A stretch of 64,000 bases of DNA from Leeia speluncae (lineage in GTDB: Bacteria > Pseudomonadota > Gammaproteobacteria > Burkholderiales > Leeiaceae), in assembly GCF_020564625.1 (NCBI RefSeq), contig NZ_JAJBZT010000001.1, positions 124,001-188,000 of the forward strand, read 5' to 3'. The notes beneath the pieces were generated by a model. It was not told the DNA's origin. It was given only the letters and a program-made list of their open reading frames with translations, and ran no database searches. Of the stretch, positions 35,347 to 44,105 are shown piece by piece. The position numbers and the translations under genes are program-made. The number at the start of each line of letters is the position of its first letter. The first letter of the stretch is position 1.

Positions 35347-36186
35347 CTAGCTTGCCAACTTCGGTGGGCGATGTGAACAGAAATAACTACCCGCCACAAT
35401 CAGCAAGGCGCCAATGTAAAAGGGCGCTGCTGGTGGGGCGGAAAAGAAAATCCACGCAAGCATGGCTGCCCACAGCAATTGACTATAAGAAAAGGGCGCG
35501 AGTCTGGCTACATTTCCCATTCGATAACACAAAATCGAAATGCCCTGCGCGGCGGTAACTAGCATCCCCATGATTAATTCGTCCCACCCTAGGATGACCT
35601 TGGGGATCGGTTCGGCAGCTGCTAAAAGTGTAATGGCGGCTAAGCCAATAAAAAATGTCCAATTTAACGTCACTAATCCACCATCACTATCGCTTAGCCG
35701 TTTGGTGATGAGTACCGCAATGGCCCAACATAACGCGGAGGCTAATGGCAGAAGGATGACAAGCCCGCCAGCAGATAACTGCGGTGGGGAGATAATCATG
35801 GCGCCAGCAAAACCCGCTGCCACGCCTAACCAGCCTTTTAAGCTCACATGTTCTTTCTGGAAAAAGAAGGCAAGGATAACAATGAGAATAGGCGCTAAAA
35901 AGAAGATTGCCGTGGCATCTGCCATATTCATTAATGGAAGGGCGGTGATAAAGAAAATAGCAGAGCCCAATACGGCTAGGCCACGTAATGACTGTAAGAT
36001 GGGGTGTTGGCTTTTAAAAGAAAGACGTAACCCTCTTTTGGGGACGACCAATAATAGGAGCAAACAAGGCACCGCATAACGCATCCATACCAGTTGAAAC
36101 GCGCCATATTCCGCGCCTAGTTTTTTTGAGTACACATCCGACATTGCAAAACAAAAGGTTGAAATGACTAAAAGGAGGATGTTCAT
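35347..36186 (-). CDS. EamA/DMT superfamily transporter (copy 2)
   Basis: A 279-residue ten-helix transporter with two EamA repeats. It is clearly paralogous to the gene directly upstream: both start with MNI(L/I)LLVI(S/A), share (L/S)DAY/VYxKxLGxxYxAxQLVWMRYA, NM.DATAI.FL.PILIVILAF and end with a TFxIGA-like segment, indicating a tandem duplication. The start overlaps the stop of the upstream copy (ATGA). Substrate unknown; the pair could work as a heteromer or have diverged in substrate. Confidence 0.88.
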   Translation of the reverse strand: MNILLLVISTFCFAMSDVYSKKLGAEYGAFQLVWMRYAVPCLLLLLVVPKRGLRLSFKSQHPILQSLRGLAVLGSAIFFITALPLMNMADATAIFFLAPILIVILAFFFQKEHVSLKGWLGVAAGFAGAMIISPPQLSAGGLVILLPLASALCWAIAVLITKRLSDSDGGLVTLNWTFFIGLAAITLLAAAEPIPKVILGWDELIMGMLVTAAQGISILCYRMGNVARLAPFSYSQLLWAAMLAWIFFSAPPAAPFYIGALLIVAGSYFCSHRPPKLAS

Positions 36187-37043
36187 CCTACGTTTCCTTG
36201 GTGCGCTGGTGCGATGTTTTTAGGTTGGCGCAGGCATAAATAGCTACCCGCTAAAATAAATGCCGATCCTATCCAAAAGCTTTTATCCGGCATTTCTGTA
36301 AAGAATATCCACGCGGCAACGACAGACCAAAACATTTGAATATAGGAAAGCGGTGCTAAGCGGGAAACATTCCCAATACTATAACTGAGAATAATTAAGA
36401 ACTGACCAATGGTAGATAGCCCACCCATGAGGATTTCTTGAGCGCCAATCTTTGAAATTGTAATTGGATTACCGATTAAAATGGCCGTTGAAATAATAAA
36501 GCCAATTAAAAATGTCCAATTTAGTGTGATGGTACTGCTGTCCACTCCACCTAAACGGCGTGTGAATAAGACGGCTAACGCCCAGCATAAGGCAGAGCTT
36601 GCTGGGAATAACATGGCAATGTTGCCACCAGCAAAACTTGGCGGAGAGATCACAAGCGCGCCGCCAAAGCTAATCACGACTCCTATCCATGCGAGCCAAG
36701 TGACTTTTTCCCGATAAAACACGAAAGCCAAAATCACAATGAGCACCGGCGATAAAAAGGCGATGGCTGTCGCATCGCCTATGTTCATCCGTTTCAGGCT
36801 CATGATAAATAGGATTGCAGATGCCAAAATGGCAAAGCCCCGCATAATTTGCATGCGGTAATTACTACTACCGAATGATTTTTTGAAGCCAGATCTGAGC
36901 AATAAGCAAGGCAGAATCAAAAAGGGAATGGCGTAACGCATCCAGACTAATTGCAATGCATCGTAATGCTGTCCTAGTTGTTTTGCGTAGGCGTCTGATA
37001 GTGCAAAACAGAGAGAGGCGATCACCAATAGGATAATGTTCAT
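36183..37043 (-). CDS. EamA/DMT superfamily transporter (copy 1)
   Basis: A 286-residue ten-helix EamA transporter and the upstream member of a tandem pair. The MNIILLVIASLCFALSDAY start, RMNIGDATAIAFLSPVLIV and SALCWALAVLFTRRLGGVD segments align with those of the neighbouring copy. It starts 14 bases after the stop of a GlxA-type regulator gene on the same strand, so regulator and transporters are likely co-transcribed. Confidence 0.88.
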   Translation of the reverse strand: MNIILLVIASLCFALSDAYAKQLGQHYDALQLVWMRYAIPFLILPCLLLRSGFKKSFGSSNYRMQIMRGFAILASAILFIMSLKRMNIGDATAIAFLSPVLIVILAFVFYREKVTWLAWIGVVISFGGALVISPPSFAGGNIAMLFPASSALCWALAVLFTRRLGGVDSSTITLNWTFLIGFIISTAILIGNPITISKIGAQEILMGGLSTIGQFLIILSYSIGNVSRLAPLSYIQMFWSVVAAWIFFTEMPDKSFWIGSAFILAGSYLCLRQPKNIAPAHQGNVG

Positions 37044-37057
37044 TTACTGCTAGCTTT

Positions 37058-38041
37058 CTACTCTGGTATCGGCAGGCAAGATGACTTCTTGCGCATTTCT
37101 GTGGCGGATAAGTTGTATTCTTTTCTAAATGCTTTAGAGAAGTGAGAGCTAGAGATAAACCCTGTTTCCTGTGCGATGTGATTGACCGAATAGTCTGTGT
37201 TTAGCAGGTACTTTAACGCGAGGTTGAGTCTAGCCTTTAGCGAGTAAGCCGTTGGGGTAATGTTGGTTTCTGCTAAAAATAAGCGTTCTAGTTGTCTGGT
37301 GCTGAGGTCGATCCGTTTGGCGATGGCGTCAATTGGTAAGGGGTCTTTCAGGTTCTTTTCAATGATGCTCATCGCTGATTTCACGTAAGGGTTATTGACC
37401 CGATTCACGAGAATAGGAGACGGTTGTTTGTTTTTTCCATCTGGCTTGACGTCTTCAATCATAATGCGAAGCGATTTTTCGGCAATTTCTCTGCCGTAAT
37501 GTAGCGCAATGAGGTGCGCGGCTAACTGTGCAACCCCCACACCTCCTGCACAAGAGTACAAGTGGCGATCATGGATATAGAGTTGATCACAAGACGCATC
37601 GACTAACGGGTATTCGTGCTTAAAGTGATTAATGTGAAACCAGTTTACACTCACCTGAAAACCATTAATCAGCTGTTCTTTCGCTAACAGAAACGTACCT
37701 GTGCATAACGCCACCATTGGCGTTTTCTGAATAAAGTGATGCTTCATAAAGCGGGTAAGATCTTCATCTAAATGAAGATGCGAGCGTAAAACGCCCCCCA
37801 CCACAATCAAATAGTCATAATGCACTTCACTATCTAGCTTGGCAGTAGGCAGTACTTCAATGCCCGTACTCGATTTGATGTAATGACCATTCGGGGAAAT
37901 CACATCCCACTTAAAACGAATTTGCCTACTGGCATCTCCATCGTCTGATGCTAGACGAAACGCATCTAAGAAGTTCGAGAAAGCACTTAGCGTAAACTCT
38001 GGCGCCAGGATAAATCCGAGAGAAATAGGGGCTTGTTTCAT
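37058..38041 (-). CDS. GlxA family regulator (DJ-1/PfpI-AraC), copy 2
   Basis: A 327-residue regulator with an N-terminal DJ-1/PfpI-like amidase-fold domain (about 8-190; includes ALCTGTFLLAKEQLINGFQVSVNWFH with the nucleophile-elbow Cys) and a C-terminal AraC DNA-binding domain (about 225-320). This architecture is typical of regulators of carnitine, glycine betaine and arginine catabolism (CdhR, GbdR, ArgR-type). It is paralogous to the gene immediately upstream. Whether it controls the neighbouring EamA genes or the betaine-type cluster 2 kb away on the other strand cannot be told. Confidence 0.9.
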   Translation of the reverse strand: MKQAPISLGFILAPEFTLSAFSNFLDAFRLASDDGDASRQIRFKWDVISPNGHYIKSSTGIEVLPTAKLDSEVHYDYLIVVGGVLRSHLHLDEDLTRFMKHHFIQKTPMVALCTGTFLLAKEQLINGFQVSVNWFHINHFKHEYPLVDASCDQLYIHDRHLYSCAGGVGVAQLAAHLIALHYGREIAEKSLRIMIEDVKPDGKNKQPSPILVNRVNNPYVKSAMSIIEKNLKDPLPIDAIAKRIDLSTRQLERLFLAETNITPTAYSLKARLNLALKYLLNTDYSVNHIAQETGFISSSHFSKAFRKEYNLSATEMRKKSSCLPIPE

Positions 38042-38059
38042 GGTTTCTCTACTATCAAA

Positions 38060-39073
38060 TTACTGTACATGGTTACTTTGTTGTCTTGCTTCAGAGGCGG
38101 TTAGGCCAAACTCTTCTTTAAACGATCGACAGAAATGCGAAAGGTCGATAAACCCGCATTCCGAGGCAATATAAGAAATGCTATGGGTAGACGTTTTGAT
38201 TAAGGTTGCGGCATGTCCTAATCGCAGTTTCAAATACAGCCGGGTGGGGCTGATATTCAGTTCTCGCATAAATAGACGCTCTAGATGACGCGTACTTAGG
38301 TTGAGGTTGTTCGCGATTTCCTCTATCGATAGGGGGGATCGAATATTTTTTTCGATAAATAAAATCGCTTTTTTTACTTTTGGGCTACGTGCAGACGTCA
38401 CCGTTGTTGGCGGTGGTTGTAGTGTTTGCGCAGGCAAGGGAAAGTCTGACTGCAAAATGCGCAGAGATTGCACGGCTTCATATTTGCCACGGTGTAACTC
38501 AATTAAGTGCGCAGCCAAATGGAGTGCGCCAATACCACCCGAGCAGGTGATCATTTGGTTGTCGATGGTATATAGGCTGTCGGAGTTTGCTTTTAAGAGC
38601 GGAAACTCATGCATGAATTGGTGATGATGAAACCAACTGACACAGACTTTGGATTGGTTGAGTAAACCCGCTCTAGCCAAGATGAAAGAGCCAGTACAAA
38701 TACCAATAATCTTGCTTTGGTGTTTAGCTGCCTCTTGGATAAATTCGATACTTTGATTGGGTAGCTTATGATTGGCGTGGAGTAAGCCACCAACAACAGC
38801 TAAGTAATCGTAGTGTTTTTTTTCATAGATGGTTCTGGTCGGAACCACCTTGATATTGCAGCTAGATTTGATGGGTTGATTGTCGTGGCTAATGACATCC
38901 CACGCAAAATGAATTTGGCGGCTTAAATCCCCATCATCTGCAGCAATTCGTATCGCATCAATGAAATTAGAAAAGGCACTTAAGGTAAAATTTGGTGCGA
39001 GTAAAAAACCAACAGTAAGCACTTTTGGCTTGCTGTTACCACTTATAGGTTGAAAAGCGGATTCATGCTTCAT
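38060..39073 (-). CDS. GlxA family regulator (DJ-1/PfpI-AraC), copy 1
   Basis: A 337-residue regulator of the same architecture as the next gene downstream: DJ-1/PfpI-like domain (about 18-200; GICTGSFILARAGLLNQSKVCVSWFHHH) and AraC-type helix-turn-helix domain (about 235-330). Shared segments such as FTLSAFSNFxDAxRxAxDDGDxSRQI show that the two are tandem duplicates. It is the first gene of a four-gene minus-strand run (two GlxA regulators, two EamA transporters) and is divergent from the GntR gene that heads the betaine-type cluster. Confidence 0.9.
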   Translation of the reverse strand: MKHESAFQPISGNSKPKVLTVGFLLAPNFTLSAFSNFIDAIRIAADDGDLSRQIHFAWDVISHDNQPIKSSCNIKVVPTRTIYEKKHYDYLAVVGGLLHANHKLPNQSIEFIQEAAKHQSKIIGICTGSFILARAGLLNQSKVCVSWFHHHQFMHEFPLLKANSDSLYTIDNQMITCSGGIGALHLAAHLIELHRGKYEAVQSLRILQSDFPLPAQTLQPPPTTVTSARSPKVKKAILFIEKNIRSPLSIEEIANNLNLSTRHLERLFMRELNISPTRLYLKLRLGHAATLIKTSTHSISYIASECGFIDLSHFCRSFKEEFGLTASEARQQSNHVQ

Positions 39074-39249
39074 TGTTTATACCAACACCTAAAATACCAA
39101 ACTAAGGAAGAAGATGTTATGTAACTAACTGTTTAATAACACTTTCTATGCATTTCTTTGCTAGATCAAATTTGCTTTTATCCCCTGCGTTACTGTTGGT
39201 GATTTGAACATATTTGACCAAGTATGGTAATGATAGACATAAAAAATAC

Positions 39250-39278
39250 TTGACGTCTACAAAATGTAGACATACGAT
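39250..39278 (+). promoter_or_regulatory. promoter and palindromic operator of the GntR gene
   Basis: TTGACG (39250-39255) and TACGAT (39273-39278) are spaced by 17 bases, and the spacer is filled by a perfect palindrome, GTCTACA-AAA-TGTAGAC (39255-39271). A repressor bound there would block RNA polymerase. FadR-type GntR proteins often bind such short palindromes, so autoregulation by the following gene is likely. I did not find a second copy before other genes of the cluster. Confidence 0.7.
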
Positions 39279-39302
39279 GTGATCACTCACGGAGAACGTG
39301 TC

Positions 39303-40025
39303 ATGGACAATGACGAGGTGAATTTTTTGCAAGAAGATGCACCACAAGGCGCTGATCGTAAGTTAGTGCTGGGACAAATCCTGAAGAAAAGAATTATTAC
39401 GATGGAACTCGCACCCGGCGCGGTGTTAGAAGAGTCAGCCCTTAGTAATGAGTTTGGATTGTCTAGACCCCCCGTTCGAGAGTTGCTAAGACAATTAGCA
39501 GCAGAAGGCTATATCGAATTAGAAGCAAACCGTGGTGCACGCGTTGCCACCATGGATTATTCCTCGTTAAGGAATTTCTTTTTAGCTGCACCGTTAATTT
39601 ATATCGCGACCACTAAGTTGGCCGCGTTAAACGCGACCAAAGATGAAATCGCGCAATTAAGACAGATACAAGAAAAGTTTAAAGAAGCAGTGGCTAGCAA
39701 TAGCATCAATGACAGGGTTTTCTACAACGATCAGTTTCATTTGCTGATTGGGAAAATGGCACGAAATGCCTACTTGATGCCAAGTTTGAAACGACTATTG
39801 ATTGATCATGCCAGGTTGGGAAAAACGTTTTATCAACCACATACGGCATCCATGCATGAAGACTTAGCGTCGGCAGTGAAGCAGCACGATGAGATTATTG
39901 CTGCAATCGAGAGTAAGAATGCTCCGCTAGCTGCTGACCTTGTAAAGGAACACTTTGAGTTGTCTAGACGGAATATGGCAATGTTTGTCGCTCCGGAAGG
40001 CATTGAAGTACCGACTGATTTTTAA
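39303..40025 (+). CDS. GntR family (FadR subfamily) transcriptional regulator
   Basis: A 240-residue regulator with an N-terminal winged helix-turn-helix (about 20-85; ESALSNEFGLSRPPVRELLRQLAAEGYIE) and an FCD-type ligand domain (about 95-225), which often binds a carboxylate through metal-coordinating Asp/His residues (FYNDQFHLLIG, KQHDEIIAAI, KEHFELSR). The start has GGAG nine bases upstream. It heads the catabolic cluster, 51 bases before the aldehyde dehydrogenase gene, and carries a palindrome in its own promoter. It probably represses the cluster until a pathway intermediate appears. Confidence 0.9.
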   Translation: MDNDEVNFLQEDAPQGADRKLVLGQILKKRIITMELAPGAVLEESALSNEFGLSRPPVRELLRQLAAEGYIELEANRGARVATMDYSSLRNFFLAAPLIYIATTKLAALNATKDEIAQLRQIQEKFKEAVASNSINDRVFYNDQFHLLIGKMARNAYLMPSLKRLLIDHARLGKTFYQPHTASMHEDLASAVKQHDEIIAAIESKNAPLAADLVKEHFELSRRNMAMFVAPEGIEVPTDF

Positions 40026-40076
40026 TTGGCGTGAGTTCAACTGTGGGCAAGCGCCTTTCATTATGGAGAGAGTCGC

Positions 40077-41573
40077 ATGACCACACTGCTTACCAAAGAA
40101 GCTTATTACCAGATTGCTGAGAAGCTGGTGCTGCCTAGCAAGTCATTCATTAATGGCCAGCCATACTCAGCAAAATCTGGAAAGCTTTTCCAAACAACCA
40201 ACCCAGCTACCGGCGAAGTGCTTGCTAGCCTACCAGCATGTTCTGCAGAAGATGTAGATTACGCGGTATCTTGCGCAAAAGCCGCATGGAAAGATGGTCG
40301 TTGGTCTAAACAGCATCCTGCTAGCCGTAAACAAGTACTGATCAAACTTGCTGAATTAATTGAAGCAAACGCAACTGAACTTGCCGTCATGGAAAGTTTA
40401 GATAGCGGTAAAACAATCTACGATTGCCAATTGGTTGATTTGCACGAAACCGTTAACTGCTTGCGCTGGCATGCAGAAGCGATCGACAAAATCTACGATC
40501 AAGTTTCTCCAGCTTCTAATAACCACCTAGCTATGGTTGTACGTGAGCCAGTAGGAGTGGTCGGTTTAGTATTGCCTTGGAACTTCCCTCTACTCATGAT
40601 GGCTTGGAAAATTGGCCCAGCATTGGCTGCCGGTTGTACCTTGGTGATTAAGCCTGCTGCAGAAACTTCATTAACAGCTATTCGTGTTGCTGAACTAGCG
40701 CTAGAAGCTGGAGTTCCTGCTGGTGTGCTAAACATCGTGACTGGTTCTGGTCGTGAAGTTGGCGAGCCAATCGGTCGCCACATGGATATTGATGCAGTGT
40801 CTTTCACCGGTTCTACTGAAACAGGTCGTCGTTTCTTGCAATACTCTGCAGAAAGCAACCTCAAAGAAGTCGTCTTGGAAATGGGTGGTAAAAACCCATG
40901 CGTTGTCATGGACGACGTGAAGAACATCGATGCAGTGGCTCAGCATATCGTGAACGGTGCATTCTGGAATATGGGCGAGAATTGCTCGGCAATTTCTAGA
41001 TTAATTGTTCATAAAGATATTAAAGATAAATTACTTGAAAAAGTATATGGATATGCAGACGAATGGAAAGTTGGTGATCCATTAGATCCTCAATTCCGTG
41101 TTGGCCCATTAGTATCAAAAAGCCATTATGAAAAAGTTTCTTCTTATTTAGATGATGGTAAAGTTTTATATGGCGGAAAAACACATGATGGCCGTTATGT
41201 AGAACCAACTATTATTGATGTACCAAGTAATTCTGCGAAATCTGCTAAAGAGGAAATTTTTGGGCCAATTCTGGTTGTAATTACTGTAGATAGTTTTAAA
41301 GAAGCAATTGAAATTGCAAATGAAACTGTATACGGTTTGGCTGCATCTGTATTTACAGATAATGGTACCCGCGCAATGCGTGCTGCACGTGCACTTCGTG
41401 CTGGTACTGTTACTGTTAACTCATTTGGTGAGGGTGATATCACTACACCATTTGGTGGTTTTGGTCAGTCTGGCTTTGGTGGTCGTGATAACTCTGTTCA
41501 CGCTCATGACCAATACACACAGCTGAAAACCATCTGGTTGGATCTGAATACTTCTGAAGAAGAAGAGGTTTAA
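40077..41573 (+). CDS. NAD(P)-dependent aldehyde dehydrogenase
   Basis: A 498-residue aldehyde dehydrogenase. The general base is E268 (LEMGGKNP) and the nucleophile C303 (NMGENCSAISRL); the cofactor site includes PWNFPLLMMAWKIGPALAAG and FTGSTETGR. It is closest to the PuuC/betaine-aldehyde-dehydrogenase group. In this context it may oxidise a semialdehyde such as 2-oxoglutarate semialdehyde made by the DapA-like lyase. The ribosome binding site is GGAGAGAG. Codon use is uneven: most of the gene uses the biased codons of its neighbours, but about 40990-41390 is rich in A/T third positions. A strong terminator follows, so the importer genes downstream have their own promoter. Confidence 0.92.
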   Translation: MTTLLTKEAYYQIAEKLVLPSKSFINGQPYSAKSGKLFQTTNPATGEVLASLPACSAEDVDYAVSCAKAAWKDGRWSKQHPASRKQVLIKLAELIEANATELAVMESLDSGKTIYDCQLVDLHETVNCLRWHAEAIDKIYDQVSPASNNHLAMVVREPVGVVGLVLPWNFPLLMMAWKIGPALAAGCTLVIKPAAETSLTAIRVAELALEAGVPAGVLNIVTGSGREVGEPIGRHMDIDAVSFTGSTETGRRFLQYSAESNLKEVVLEMGGKNPCVVMDDVKNIDAVAQHIVNGAFWNMGENCSAISRLIVHKDIKDKLLEKVYGYADEWKVGDPLDPQFRVGPLVSKSHYEKVSSYLDDGKVLYGGKTHDGRYVEPTIIDVPSNSAKSAKEEIFGPILVVITVDSFKEAIEIANETVYGLAASVFTDNGTRAMRAARALRAGTVTVNSFGEGDITTPFGGFGQSGFGGRDNSVHAHDQYTQLKTIWLDLNTSEEEEV

Positions 41574-41901
41574 TTTTCTCTCCTGCAGTACACAAAGCGA
41601 TGGAGTTAAAGGCCCCCAACCGGGGCCTTTTTTTTCGTCCAATTTCTACGTGATATTCCCTAAATAGTTAGCCGACTCATAACCAAAAGTGAGGGCAAAA
41701 GGTAAAGAAAAGTATCTTTTATCCGTATTTAACGGTAGGTAAACTAGTCTCACATAAAGATTAAACAGCACTAAAGATATTTACTTTTTGAGTAGTCAAT
41801 CTGTTTGATTCTTTTTAATGCGTTTGTAATTTTTAGTATTACTGCTTACCAAAATTTGGAAATGTTTTAAATATCTCCAAAGTAGAAAATTGGAAACAAG
41901 A
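41574..41901. other. intergenic region with terminator and AT-rich leader
   Basis: After the terminator of the aldehyde dehydrogenase gene comes an AT-rich stretch of about 260 bases that should hold the promoter of the proVWX-type genes. A small CCGT/ACGG hairpin lies at 41723-41735. I could not place -35/-10 boxes with confidence and see no gene. Confidence 0.45.
41608..41635 (+). terminator. intrinsic terminator after aldehyde dehydrogenase gene
   Basis: A 9-bp stem (AAAGGCCCC / GGGGCCTTT, 5-base loop) runs into a stretch of eight T. A classical strong terminator in the direction of the upstream gene. Confidence 0.93.
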
Positions 41902-43188
41902 ATGACAACAGCGTTAAATATAACTTCGGAAATGGAAAAGGCTTCTTCGCTAATTGGCGGAAATAGTTTTGCAAATGAAGTTGCTCAAGTTCGTCCAACT
42001 GAATTATTAAAAGTTCAGAATCTTTGCAAAGTATTTGGACCGAGCCCAGCAAAAGCCATGGAAATGCTTAAGCAAGGCATGGGCCGTAATGAGATCTTTG
42101 AACAAACTGGCAATATGGTCGCCGTCGACAATGTTAGTTTGAGCGTGATGCAAGGTGAGATCTTTGTGATCATGGGCTTATCTGGCTCAGGTAAATCTAC
42201 CTTGGTTCGTTTGCTAAATCGCTTGATCGAGCCAACTTCCGGCCAGGTAATTTTAGAAGGCAAAGACATTGCCCCTATGTCGACTGAAGAATTGCGTGAA
42301 GTTCGCCGCAAAAAAATGTCGATGGTTTTCCAATCTTTCGCATTATTACCAAACCGTACCGTGATCGATAACGTTTGCTACGGTTTGCAAGTGTCGGGTA
42401 TTAGCAAATCTGATCGTTACGAAGTTGCACGCAAAGTATTGTCACGCGTGGGCTTGGGCAAGTACGAAACCCTTTACCCAGGTGAACTTTCTGGTGGTAT
42501 GCAGCAACGTGTGGGTCTTGCTCGTGCGCTAGCGGTTAACCCATCTGTTCTATTAATGGATGAGGCATTTTCTGCGCTTGATCCACTTATCCGTTTTGAA
42601 ATGCAAAACGAATTGCTACGTTTACAAAAAGACGAGCAACGCACGATTGTATTTATTTCTCATGACATTGAAGAAGCCATCAAAATTGGTGGTCGTGTTG
42701 GTGTGATGAAAGATGGCCAACTTGTGCAAGTTGGTACGCCAGCTGAATTGATTCAATCCCCAGCGAATGACTATGTTCGTGATTTCTTCAGAAACGTCGA
42801 TGTCTCTCGCTTCCTGAAAGCCAATAGCTTATTAGTGCCAGTACACGCAGGTGGAAAAATTGTCTGTGATGAATCTGCATCTGCAGATCGCTTTGCAGAT
42901 CAGCTGATTGATGCCGGTGCGGAATGTGGCTACGTGTGTAACAACGCCGGCAAATACATTGGCTGTGTCACTCCAGCTTCTTTACGTAAAGCCGGTCAGT
43001 CGGCCATTACCAATGCATTCTTAAGTGATGTTTTCCCTGTTTCTATCAAGGCTGATTTGCATGAGTTATCTCATATCGCCTTGCAGCAAGAACACGATGT
43101 ACCAATCACAGATGAAAACGGTGGATTGGCTGGCGTGATTTCTTGCCGCGCTATTTTGAAACAAGTCATGCAAAGGAGAGAGGCATGA
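41902..43188 (+). CDS. glycine betaine/proline-type ABC transporter ATP-binding protein (ProV family)
   Basis: A 428-residue ATPase of the osmolyte/quaternary-amine importer family. Walker A is GLSGSGKST (92-100), the signature is LSGGMQQRVGLARAL, Walker B is LLMDEAFSALDP, and the H-loop is ISHD. The ProV-specific insert before Walker A (KAMEMLKQGMGRNEIFEQTGNMVAV) and a C-terminal CBS-like regulatory domain (about 275-425) are present, so activity may respond to ionic strength. The ATG was preferred over a TTG four codons upstream. It overlaps the permease gene by four bases. In this cluster the importer probably feeds catabolism rather than only osmoprotection. Confidence 0.93.
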   Translation: MTTALNITSEMEKASSLIGGNSFANEVAQVRPTELLKVQNLCKVFGPSPAKAMEMLKQGMGRNEIFEQTGNMVAVDNVSLSVMQGEIFVIMGLSGSGKSTLVRLLNRLIEPTSGQVILEGKDIAPMSTEELREVRRKKMSMVFQSFALLPNRTVIDNVCYGLQVSGISKSDRYEVARKVLSRVGLGKYETLYPGELSGGMQQRVGLARALAVNPSVLLMDEAFSALDPLIRFEMQNELLRLQKDEQRTIVFISHDIEEAIKIGGRVGVMKDGQLVQVGTPAELIQSPANDYVRDFFRNVDVSRFLKANSLLVPVHAGGKIVCDESASADRFADQLIDAGAECGYVCNNAGKYIGCVTPASLRKAGQSAITNAFLSDVFPVSIKADLHELSHIALQQEHDVPITDENGGLAGVISCRAILKQVMQRREA

Positions 43189-44030
43189 ACTCATCATTTA
43201 TCGGTAAAAGCGTAGAAAGCTTCGTTAACTTCTTGTTTATGCATTTTAGAAGCTGGTTCGATGCATTTTCAGCGGGTTTAGGCGCAGTGATTCATTTGTT
43301 CGAAATTTCGATTGCTGCGATTCCATTTTACGTGATGTTGGTAGCGATCGTTGGCCTAGCCGTTTGGCGTAAAGGCGTGTTCTTCGCCATTTTCGCAGGT
43401 TTAGCACTTGGCAGTATTCAGTACATGGGCTTGTGGAATCAGACCGTTTCGACTTTGTCGCTGGTGGTGGCCGCTACCTTCTTTAGCTTGGTGGTGGGTA
43501 TTCCGCTAGGTATCTGGGGGGCACGTAACAAACGAGTTGAAGTGGTGTTGCGTTCTGCACTGGATTTTATGCAGACCATGCCAGCGTTTGTGTACTTGAT
43601 TCCAGCCGTAATTTTGTTTGGTCTAGGCAAAGTACCTGCAGTCATCGCAACGATTGTGTTCGCAATGCCTCCTGTGGTTCGCCTGACCACCTTGGGTATC
43701 AAACAAGTGCGTGAAGAGTTGGTGGAGGCCGGTCGCTCATTCGGTAGTACCGATCTACAACTTTTATGGAACATTCAGTTGCCAAATGCGCTGCCATCCA
43801 TCATGGCAGGTGTTAACCAAACCATCATGATGGCGCTGTCGATGGTGGTGGTGGCTTCGATGATTGGTGCCGGTGGTTTAGGCGAGTACGTAATTAGCGG
43901 TATTCAGCGTTTGGATATCGGGATTGGTTTCGAGGGTGGTTTGGGGGTGGTGTTGTTGGCCATCATCTTGGATCGCATTACCGAAAGCTTTGGCGTGAAG
44001 TCAAAGAAAAAGAAAAAGGTAAAAGCCTGA
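43185..44030 (+). CDS. glycine betaine/proline-type ABC transporter permease (ProW family)
   Basis: A 281-residue inner-membrane permease with six to seven hydrophobic helices and the ABC-permease EAA-type loop (EAGRSFGSTDLQLLWNIQLPNALPSIMAGVNQ). It has the typical ProW features LDFMQTMPAFVYLIPAVILFG and MVVVASMIGAGGLGE. The start overlaps the stop of the ATPase gene (ATGA) and follows AGGAGAG. The C-terminus is a short Lys-rich tail. Confidence 0.93.
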   Translation: MNSSFIGKSVESFVNFLFMHFRSWFDAFSAGLGAVIHLFEISIAAIPFYVMLVAIVGLAVWRKGVFFAIFAGLALGSIQYMGLWNQTVSTLSLVVAATFFSLVVGIPLGIWGARNKRVEVVLRSALDFMQTMPAFVYLIPAVILFGLGKVPAVIATIVFAMPPVVRLTTLGIKQVREELVEAGRSFGSTDLQLLWNIQLPNALPSIMAGVNQTIMMALSMVVVASMIGAGGLGEYVISGIQRLDIGIGFEGGLGVVLLAIILDRITESFGVKSKKKKKVKA

Positions 44031-44105
44031 TTTTAGTAGCAAATGTGTCGCAAAGAAGTGGTTGTTTCACTAAGAGTAGTTTCATTTTAGACAGGAGATA
44101 GTCTG

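Noticed and set aside
35540-36079. Long open frame (179 codons) antisense to the EamA gene
   Set aside because: It lies wholly inside the EamA coding sequence on the other strand, its translation is low in complexity (Ala, Lys, Asn, Thr rich) and it has no ribosome binding site or recognisable domain.
40499-40927. Long open frame (142 codons) antisense to the aldehyde dehydrogenase gene
   Set aside because: It is a by-product of the biased codon use of the dehydrogenase; no domain or translation signal supports it.
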